Origin: HXMU1420-13 sp024742815
GTDB lineage: Bacteria; Bacteroidota; Rhodothermia; Balneolales; Balneolaceae
Direction: 5' to 3'
Length of the DNA: 64,000 nt
Assembly: GCA_024742815.1 (NCBI GenBank)
Contig: JANSXX010000004.1
Location: 124,001-188,000 of the forward strand
Part shown: piece after piece, positions 57,690 through 64,000 of the stretch
How the letters are laid out: the number at the start of each line of letters is the position of its first letter
How positions within the stretch are numbered: the stretch's first letter is position 1
Notes under the pieces: generated by a model
Database searches by the model: none
Seen by the model: the letters and a program-made list of their open reading frames with translations, nothing else
What the model was told of the DNA's origin: nothing
Program-made: the position numbers and the translations under genes

Positions 57690-59182
57690 AAGTAGATTGG
57701 ATCAAACGCTGGGCGCAATATGCACCAAAAAGTGTAGCGATTGAGAGTGTAGATCAGAATGTGACGATCACCTATATCGAACTACATCAAAAAGTGGGTG
57801 TAACGGCATCTTATTTACAGCACGAATATGGAATTGAAGCCGGTGACCGGGTAGCTGTATTATCCATGAATCGATATGAGTATATCGTTCTATTTTTTGC
57901 GCTTCAGAAACTAGGTGCGATTTTACTTCCACTCAATTACCGATTAGCAGCCCCGGAATTAGCGTATCAGTTAGAGGATGCAACTCCATCACTTCTTATT
58001 TATGAAGAAGATTATGAAGCTACCGTCAAGAAAACAGAATTCGATGGGCAAATCATACAATTTGATGCATTTATAAATGGATGTGATCAGCACAAACCTA
58101 AAGCAGTCAGATTTGCCGGTCATTTCGAATACACCTGCAAAATCCTGTATACAAGTGGTACAACAGGCCGACCGAAAGGCGCCATCATCACGAACAAAAT
58201 GTTGTTTTGGAATTCCATCAACACGGGATTACGCTTAAACCTGACACAGCAGGATGTGATTTTAACGTTTGCCCCCTTTTTCCATACCGGTGGCTGGAAT
58301 GTGTTAACCACACCCATTCTTCACAGAGGTGGTAAAGTTGTTCTTCTTAAAAAATTCGAGCCGGATCAGGTTTTAGAATTATGCGCTAAATATAAAGTCT
58401 CGGTTTTATTCGGTGTTCCAACAATGATGGCCATGCTCGCGGATGAAGCATCTTTCGAAAACACCGACTTGAGCAGTATTCGATATGCCATTGTAGGCGG
58501 AGAACCTATGCCGATTCCACTTATCGAAAAATGGCATCATAAAGGAGTACCGGTGCGGCAGGGATACGGGCTAACAGAATTTGGTCCAAATGTGTTTTCA
58601 TTAAATGAAGAAGATGCTATCCGAAAGAAAGGATCCGTTGGGTTTGCAAACTTCTACATCGACACAAAAATTGTGAATGATGATGGAAAAGAAGTACAGA
58701 TTGGTGAAGTAGGAGAGTTATGGCTGAAAGGTCCAGTTTGTACCGAAGGCTATTGGAATAATCCGAAGGCCACCCAAGAAACCATCGAGCAAGGTTGGCT
58801 AAAAACAGGGGATCTGGTTCGAAAAGATGAAGAAGGGTACTTCTTTATCGTAGATCGGAAAAAAGACATGTTTATTAGCGGCGCGGAAAATGTATATCCC
58901 GCTGAAATTGAGCAACTATTGGTAAAACACAAGAATGTGAAAGAAGTTGCAGTAATTGGCGTGCCCGATGAAACCTGGGGTGAAGTTGGAATGGCGTTCG
59001 TTGTGACAGAATTCGGGGAACTAACAAGCGATGAATTGTCGAGTTACTGCAAAGAACATCTGGCAAAATTTAAAGTGCCGAAGCACTTCGTTTTTATGGT
59101 TGAATTACCCAAAAGCGATACGGGTAAAATCCAGAAGAAAACACTGAAAGAATATATCAATCAAAACAAATCGTTTAACTAA
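57665..59182 (+). CDS. Acyl-CoA synthetase (AMP-forming)
   Basis: A 505-residue ANL-superfamily ligase. P-loop YTSGTTGRPKG (about 161-171), RQGYGLTEFGPN, GWLKTGDL and the C-terminal PKSDTGKIQKKTL with the catalytic Lys are present. It activates a carboxylic acid with ATP and CoA. Chain length cannot be told from sequence. Translation is coupled to the hydrolase by a 25-bp overlap, so equal amounts are expected. Confidence 0.92.
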   Translation: MVRTEEFLEVDWIKRWAQYAPKSVAIESVDQNVTITYIELHQKVGVTASYLQHEYGIEAGDRVAVLSMNRYEYIVLFFALQKLGAILLPLNYRLAAPELAYQLEDATPSLLIYEEDYEATVKKTEFDGQIIQFDAFINGCDQHKPKAVRFAGHFEYTCKILYTSGTTGRPKGAIITNKMLFWNSINTGLRLNLTQQDVILTFAPFFHTGGWNVLTTPILHRGGKVVLLKKFEPDQVLELCAKYKVSVLFGVPTMMAMLADEASFENTDLSSIRYAIVGGEPMPIPLIEKWHHKGVPVRQGYGLTEFGPNVFSLNEEDAIRKKGSVGFANFYIDTKIVNDDGKEVQIGEVGELWLKGPVCTEGYWNNPKATQETIEQGWLKTGDLVRKDEEGYFFIVDRKKDMFISGAENVYPAEIEQLLVKHKNVKEVAVIGVPDETWGEVGMAFVVTEFGELTSDELSSYCKEHLAKFKVPKHFVFMVELPKSDTGKIQKKTLKEYINQNKSFN

Positions 59183-59206
59183 ACCAATATCGATAAGGTG
59201 ATAACT

Positions 59207-59710
59207 ATGAAAAATAAACTATTAACATTAGTACTAATTGCAGCCTCCATGTTTGCTTATTCATGTGGAGAAAGTAACAGCAGTAGCGTTGAAGTGGAAG
59301 TTGAAGCAATTGTTGGCGAATGGGTTTCTGAAGGTGCCAGCAATGTAGCTGTTGGCTTACAGGCGCTAACAAAAACAGCTCGAATTGATGCCGATTTCGA
59401 AGAAAACGGAACATACAATGTTGTTTCTACCGACAGTGCCGGCGCTCAGGTAACATTTACCGGAACCTACAGCTTAGGTGAAGGTGAAGCCGGTGATATT
59501 CGAACCATCACACTTACTCAGGCTACGCCAACATCGCTAACTTCTGCGGGTATTTTCCAGATTCAAGGCAATACCATGACTTATGAAGTAATCCAAACTG
59601 AACCAAATATTGGCGCAGAAGCACCAACGGTTGAAGGAGGTTTCGGAAGTACCTTAGTGGGTGGTTCAAGCAATGGAACCATTTGGGTTCAAGGCTTTGC
59701 TCGCCAATAA
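59207..59710 (+). CDS. Small lipoprotein, lipocalin-like
   Basis: A 167-residue lipoprotein (lipobox FAYSC, Cys20) with a beta-rich domain in the manner of Bacteroidota lipocalin-like proteins (VGEWVSEG, IDADFEENGTYNV, FTGTYSLGEGE). The ATG at 59207 with AAGG upstream is preferred over the GTG nine bases earlier. It may bind a hydrophobic ligand at the envelope. A hairpin terminator follows, so the next genes may be less expressed. Confidence 0.75.
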   Translation: MKNKLLTLVLIAASMFAYSCGESNSSSVEVEVEAIVGEWVSEGASNVAVGLQALTKTARIDADFEENGTYNVVSTDSAGAQVTFTGTYSLGEGEAGDIRTITLTQATPTSLTSAGIFQIQGNTMTYEVIQTEPNIGAEAPTVEGGFGSTLVGGSSNGTIWVQGFARQ

Positions 59711-59723
59711 ATATTGAGTTGAT

Positions 59724-59752
59724 AGAGGCAGAGTTTAATCTGCCTCTTGTTT
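59724..59752 (+). terminator. Internal hairpin in the operon
   Basis: AGAGGCAGA/TCTGCCTCT (59724-59732, 59739-59747), 6-nt loop, followed by TGTTTATT. It may reduce read-through to the barrel gene. Confidence 0.7.
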
Positions 59753-59774
59753 ATTCAAACAAACTCCTCTACTT

Positions 59775-61364
59775 ATGAAAAAACTGGCCATTATCTTACT
59801 GATGATGTGTTCAACATCGGTGTTCGCTCAAGAATCATTTCACACCGATTCCACATCACAACTTGCAAAAGAACGAGCAAAAAAAGAGCGATTATCAGAT
59901 CCAATTCCGCGTGAATTCCAATTCATTGGCTATTCTTTTTTCCGTTCTACTGCTTCCAATGTAACGCCCACCAACGAGGTATTGCAAGGACAAGTAATTG
60001 GTCGGTTATTTGGGCCAAACTCTACCGAAACAGTAAATCGAACTGCTGTTTACACGGAGCAACGATTTGTGCCTTATATGGTATATCAACCGGCTATTTT
60101 AGATGGGTTTGCAACCTTCAGAGGGCTTTTCAAAATCGATTACACTTGGGGTGATAATTCCTACGGTGTGGGTAATAACCGAGGTGGAGGAATAAGCGGT
60201 GGACAAGTAAATCTCCAAACGCTAATGGCCAATGTTTCTCTGCGACCCAAAGATAGTTGGTGGAATCTGGTTTTAGGTATGCAACGAATTTTTGATGGTC
60301 CATACGATCCAAATATTACCCCGATCAGCCACTTTCAGACAACAGGCTACAAATTATCCTTTTGGGGAACCCAAGCTGTAGGAGCGAGTTGGTTTGCACG
60401 ACCACATCAAGCAGTACATGCTCGATTAGGTTTTTTCCAATTATGGGAAAATCAGGTTAGTCGCGACCAAGACGTTTTTATTACAATGGCGGATGTATTA
60501 ACGCGACCTACCCCAAAATTAGAATGGGGTGTAAATGCATGGTATTTACGCGATACTGCAAAAGGTGCAGGTGGTATTTCGGTACTTGGACAAGGTTTAA
60601 CATCACAATTAGCAGCATATAATGGCGCTACACGGGTGAATTTTCCCGGTGGAAATCAGCGATATGCCGCAAATATTTTATGGCTTGGAACAACGCTACA
60701 TTACAACAGAAATTTTGTTCAAGGTCCGTTGCAGGCAGATGCTTATATAATTTCTAACCTTGGCACATTAAATCCCGAAAATGAAGATTTAGATAATGTT
60801 TCTGTATTTGGTACAACCGTAAATGCTTCAGTTGCATATCAGTATGGGAAAACAGAAAATGATAAAGTTTGGGTAGAACTCATTTCAACAACCGGAGATG
60901 GCGACAATGTTGATGATGGTACTTTAAACAGTGTGTTAACCGGAAATGTTTGGGGATCGCCGGTTGGGATTTACAGTTCGCATCGCTCTTTGTTAGTTTT
61001 TCCGGATGCGCAGGTTGTAAGTCGATATTATTCGATGGTACACGATATTTCTAATGTTGGATTAGGTGTTACCGGCGGAACAGTAAACATTATGAGGGAT
61101 CTGATTCCGTATAAATTAAGTGCAAAAGTTGGAGGCGCATTTGCCTACAGTAACTTCACTTTGCCACAGGGCGGATCACACATCGGAACGGAAATAAATG
61201 CGGAAGTGAAATACAATCTCAAGGTATTTCTCACTCTGGGTATAAATGCGGCCTACGCTGTAACCGGCGATTTTTACGATGCCCCGGCTGCCACCGAACA
61301 AGGAATTAAGCCTACCAATCCTTGGGTGACATTTGTAACGCTAAGCTGGTTAATGTTTAATTGA
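59775..61364 (+). CDS. Outer-membrane beta-barrel protein
   Basis: A 529-residue protein with signal peptide (ends VFAQ, residue 19). It has alternating amphipathic strands with aromatic girdles throughout, and ends in WVTFVTLSWLMFN, the C-terminal strand pattern used for outer-membrane assembly. It is not a TonB-dependent receptor. Its place in the operon suggests passage or binding of the same hydrophobic or acyl substrate. The stop overlaps the next start (TGATG). Confidence 0.82.
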   Translation: MKKLAIILLMMCSTSVFAQESFHTDSTSQLAKERAKKERLSDPIPREFQFIGYSFFRSTASNVTPTNEVLQGQVIGRLFGPNSTETVNRTAVYTEQRFVPYMVYQPAILDGFATFRGLFKIDYTWGDNSYGVGNNRGGGISGGQVNLQTLMANVSLRPKDSWWNLVLGMQRIFDGPYDPNITPISHFQTTGYKLSFWGTQAVGASWFARPHQAVHARLGFFQLWENQVSRDQDVFITMADVLTRPTPKLEWGVNAWYLRDTAKGAGGISVLGQGLTSQLAAYNGATRVNFPGGNQRYAANILWLGTTLHYNRNFVQGPLQADAYIISNLGTLNPENEDLDNVSVFGTTVNASVAYQYGKTENDKVWVELISTTGDGDNVDDGTLNSVLTGNVWGSPVGIYSSHRSLLVFPDAQVVSRYYSMVHDISNVGLGVTGGTVNIMRDLIPYKLSAKVGGAFAYSNFTLPQGGSHIGTEINAEVKYNLKVFLTLGINAAYAVTGDFYDAPAATEQGIKPTNPWVTFVTLSWLMFN

Positions 61365-62326
61365 TGGTGATGAAAATGAAGAATAAAGCACCTTTACTAT
61401 TTGTATTTATTGCAGCAATTCTGAGCCTTAATTGTGGTGGAATAAAGCATGCTCATAAAGAAGCGATCGCCTTCAGCGACATCGATTACGGTTTTGAAAC
61501 GCAGGTTCTGGATGCATCCCCAAACATAGCCTACATCGATGAAGGCTCAGGTGATCAAACTATTTTACTGGTTCACGGTTTGGCAAGTAATGCCGGATTT
61601 TGGCGATATAACATCGAGGCATTATCAGAGAACTATCGAGTAATTGCCGTTGATTTACCTGGATACGGGAAATCAGAAAAAGGCGATTTGCCGTATGGGA
61701 TGGGATTTTATGCACAGGTATTGGCAAATTTTATAACCCAAATGGACTTAGATAATGTTGTGTACGTTGGGCATTCGATGGGTGGACAAATTGGGATTAC
61801 GCTTGCTATTAATCACCCGGAGATGATTTCAGAATTAGTTTTGGCTGCACCGGCCGGTATCGAAAAATTCGATCGTGGAGAAGGAAAGTGGCTTGCAAAT
61901 GTATTTACGCAAGAAGGGATAATTAAAGCACCGGAGCCAACAATCAGAGAAAATCTGTCGCTAAATTTCTATCGATGGAATCCTAAATGGGAGTGGATGG
62001 TCGAGGAACGGGTCAGAATGGCAAAATCTCCGGAAATGAATGAGTTTGCCTACACTGTTGTGCAATCAATAAAAGCAATGATCAACGAACCCACTTCTGA
62101 TTATTTGCATCTGATAACTCATCCAACTTTCATTATCTATGGAAACGAAGATGGGCTTATTCCAAACAGATATTTGAATCCCGGACATACCGCTGATGTG
62201 TTCGAGCAAGTGGTTTCTAAGATTCCGAATGCAACTTCAAAAGCACTTAGTAAAACAGGGCATTTGCTCCAGATTGAGAATCCGGGTGGCTTCAACACAG
62301 CTTTATTGGAATACCTGGATAAATAA
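61364..62326 (+). CDS. Alpha/beta hydrolase lipoprotein
   Basis: A 320-residue lipid-anchored hydrolase. The ATG at 61364 leads to a signal sequence with LSLNC lipobox (Cys24). HGLASNAGFW is the oxyanion loop, GHSMGG the nucleophile elbow (Ser138), NEDGLIPNR the acid region and TGHLLQIENP the His. Unlike the hydrolase at 56628, it acts at the cell envelope, so the operon has an outer and an inner hydrolase for possibly successive steps. Confidence 0.88.
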   Translation: MVMKMKNKAPLLFVFIAAILSLNCGGIKHAHKEAIAFSDIDYGFETQVLDASPNIAYIDEGSGDQTILLVHGLASNAGFWRYNIEALSENYRVIAVDLPGYGKSEKGDLPYGMGFYAQVLANFITQMDLDNVVYVGHSMGGQIGITLAINHPEMISELVLAAPAGIEKFDRGEGKWLANVFTQEGIIKAPEPTIRENLSLNFYRWNPKWEWMVEERVRMAKSPEMNEFAYTVVQSIKAMINEPTSDYLHLITHPTFIIYGNEDGLIPNRYLNPGHTADVFEQVVSKIPNATSKALSKTGHLLQIENPGGFNTALLEYLDK

Positions 62327-62346
62327 CTAATGGTTATGATGCAACT

Positions 62347-62374
62347 AAAAAAGGGAAGATCAATGCTCTTCCCT
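62347..62374. terminator. Terminator between convergent genes
   Basis: AGGGAAGA/TCTTCCCT (62352-62359, 62367-62374), 7-nt loop, A-run on the left giving a T-run for the minus strand. Confidence 0.75.
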
Positions 62375-62387
62375 GCTTATAAGTATT

Positions 62388-63152
62388 CTATTTGACGGAA
62401 TACTCTATTAGCTCGTATCTATATAAATGTGAAAGTGAAAGTCGCTCATCATTTTCTTCAGATGTCGAAAAAGAGTAATAAGCACTTTCAAAAACTACAA
62501 AACCAATTTGATTCGAAATCTCATAATTGAGTTGCGCTGGTTCCACTCCATACTTTCTGTTACCGTCAAAAAATTGGTAGTATTCTCTGGTATAAGCTTT
62601 TGTTTCAATATTTAGGAGGGATTCAGCTTTTACTCCTATATAGTTAACCGAACCAATAAAGTAATCATTTTTTAGTAGCCGCTCTGTTATTTCAGTATCA
62701 GGATTATGAAGAAAAAGGAATTCATTTGTTGCTCCGGTTGAATTATTTGAAAGCTGATTGATCATTAAATTATTGCCATTTGATCTCGACCGAGTCTTAG
62801 ATGGAATAGTTAATTTTTGAGGATTTTCTGATAAACTCCAAGTTTGGTAGATCCCATCTTTCTGGTTGCTGTAGAAGCCGCCAACTAATCTGTTATGAAT
62901 ATGATGATCACTACCGATGCGATACCATTGAACACCATTTACAAGAGTATCAGAAACAACCGTAAATATTACAGAATCACTCTCTGTTTCTCCCGTGATA
63001 TTTCTAGTCATGGTGACTGAATAATGCCAAGAGTTACCAACTTGCAGAGGTAAGCTACTAATTTCAGATTCAGACAACTCATCTACTGATGTAGATGAAT
63101 TACAAGAAAGTAGGAATAGAAAAGGTAAAAATAGAAAAATAGAATATTTCAT
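62388..63152 (-). CDS. Lipoprotein of unknown function
   Basis: A 254-residue lipoprotein (lipobox FLLSC, Cys17). After an acidic Ser-rich linker there is a beta-rich domain: LQVGNSWHYSVTMTRNITGETESDS and VVSDTLVNGVQWYRI are typical of surface lipoproteins whose repeats fold as small sheets. No catalytic motif or operon partner is visible. Confidence 0.72.
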   Translation of the reverse strand: MKYSIFLFLPFLFLLSCNSSTSVDELSESEISSLPLQVGNSWHYSVTMTRNITGETESDSVIFTVVSDTLVNGVQWYRIGSDHHIHNRLVGGFYSNQKDGIYQTWSLSENPQKLTIPSKTRSRSNGNNLMINQLSNNSTGATNEFLFLHNPDTEITERLLKNDYFIGSVNYIGVKAESLLNIETKAYTREYYQFFDGNRKYGVEPAQLNYEISNQIGFVVFESAYYSFSTSEENDERLSLSHLYRYELIEYSVK

Positions 63153-63347
63153 GGCTACAAGTACTAAATGTTAAGATTGAAGAATTTGTAGCAGTGTTAA
63201 ATATTCGGGGATTAGTTAAGTGTTGATATGAGTTTATGGATATCTATCAATTTATCAAAATTAAAAAATCGTTTCCGATTCGTAAAGAGAGTTTATATCC
63301 ATTGTAACTCGGCATATATTCAGTACAAAAAAAATAAGACTACATCT

Positions 63348-64000
63348 ATGAGCGAATCTACAGAAAAGAAAGTAACCGGCGCAGAAAATATTCATTGGGA
63401 TCTAAGCGATTTATATGCATCAAGTGATGATCCTCAACTGGCCAAAGACAAAAAAGACGTTTTAAGTGAAGCAGATGCCTTTGCAGAAAAGTACAAAGGG
63501 AGAATTGCAGATTTATCTGTTTCAGAATTCAAAGAAATGCTACAGGCTTACGAGGCATTGCAAGATAAAGGCGGGAAGATTGGAAGCTTCGCGTACTTAC
63601 AATGGAGTACGGATACCGGGAATTCTGAATACGGAAAGTTGGTACAGGAAGCCAATGAATTAGGATCAGAGCTTAGCCAAAAGCTCGTTTTTCTGGAAGT
63701 AGAATGGTTAGCCGTTTCTGATGAGGAAGCTCAAAAGTTGATTGATGCCCCGGAATTGGAGTTTTATCAGCATTATCTGGAATCATCCCGACGATACAAA
63801 GATCACGTACTGAAAGAAGAACAAGAGCAGATTTTAAGTGCAAAATCGGTAACAGGGCGCAGTGCATGGGTTCGCTTTTTTGATGAAACTTTAGGTCAGG
63901 CCAAATTTGAATTAGACGGCAAGGAATATTCCGAGCAGGAAGTGCTTAGTAAACTTCATGAAAGCGATCGGGAGTTACGAATTCGTGCACATGCTTCGTT
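63348..64000 (+). CDS. M3-family oligoendopeptidase F, 5' part
   Basis: The frame opens at the ATG at 63348 and runs, without a stop, past the window end; 217 residues are visible. IHWDLSDLYASSDDP at the N-terminus and LQWSTDTGNSEYGKL, ESSRRYKDHVL and TGRSAWVRFFDET match the helical N-lobe of PepF. The zinc HExxH motif lies beyond the window. It degrades short peptides in the cytoplasm, complementing the exported peptidases. The 195-bp spacer upstream has no clear regulatory site. Confidence 0.87.
   Translation, partial: MSESTEKKVTGAENIHWDLSDLYASSDDPQLAKDKKDVLSEADAFAEKYKGRIADLSVSEFKEMLQAYEALQDKGGKIGSFAYLQWSTDTGNSEYGKLVQEANELGSELSQKLVFLEVEWLAVSDEEAQKLIDAPELEFYQHYLESSRRYKDHVLKEEQEQILSAKSVTGRSAWVRFFDETLGQAKFELDGKEYSEQEVLSKLHESDRELRIRAHAS

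Overview
The window looks like chromosomal DNA of a marine, aerobic, protein-degrading member of the Balneolota/Rhodothermota branch near Bacteroidota (Balneola, Gracilimonas or Rhodohalobacter type). This is inferred from two secreted proteins ending in the 'NFPNPFNPTT' type C-terminal sorting domain, Bacteroidota-like promoter elements (TTTG / TAnnTTTG), DUF4212-type sodium symporters, an adenosylcobalamin-dependent ribonucleotide reductase and moderately AT-rich DNA. No rRNA, tRNA, CRISPR array or prophage was seen.

Layout. 1-4170: nrdJ behind a leader with DnaA-box-like sites. 4231-7377: a possible tiny membrane protein, a REP-associated (Y1) transposase with internal repeats, a secreted deacetylase-like protein, and an NTF2-like/VOC pair. 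7549-11403: five unrecognised genes in tight tandem, four of them small to medium and one large; they appear to share a C-terminal 'GD-x plus helices' module and are the best candidate here for an undescribed system. 11496-13522: a two-subunit DUF4212/SSS sodium symporter. 13598-22000s: thioredoxin, tricorn-like protease, phosphoglucomutase, DUF305 and LVIVD lipoproteins. 23255-25672: tandem paralogous surface proteins. 25705-31810: orphan nucleotidyltransferase, DUF985 cupin, M16 protease, DUF3109-rpoN operon. 32130-41927: a family annotated as a glycosylase, thioredoxin-like protein, large beta-propeller sorting-domain protein, aminotransferase plus succinate-semialdehyde dehydrogenase, GIY-YIG/DUF4357 protein, atypical SDR, cupin. 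42050-48707: secreted M14 and S10 peptidases, a VWA lipoprotein and an exported CbiX-like protein. 48847-52482: an actinobacterial-style fused 2-oxoglutarate dehydrogenase E1/E2 (Kgd/OdhA type). 52816-62326: one regulated operon (GbsR/MarR regulator, SDR, KAS III-like enzyme, SSS symporter, alpha/beta hydrolase, acyl-CoA ligase, lipoprotein, outer-membrane barrel, hydrolase lipoprotein) that looks like an uptake and acyl/ester processing pathway. The window ends inside an M3 oligoendopeptidase gene.

Common themes. There are many exported peptidases (tricorn, M16, M14, S10, with intracellular M3), fitting growth on peptides. The aminotransferase/succinate-semialdehyde dehydrogenase pair and Kgd could meet at succinic semialdehyde. 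At least six intergenic spacers carry degenerate tandem heptamers in strict 7-nt register, each with a different consensus; this resembles the heptamer repeats (STRR) known from cyanobacteria and is the clearest non-coding pattern in the window.
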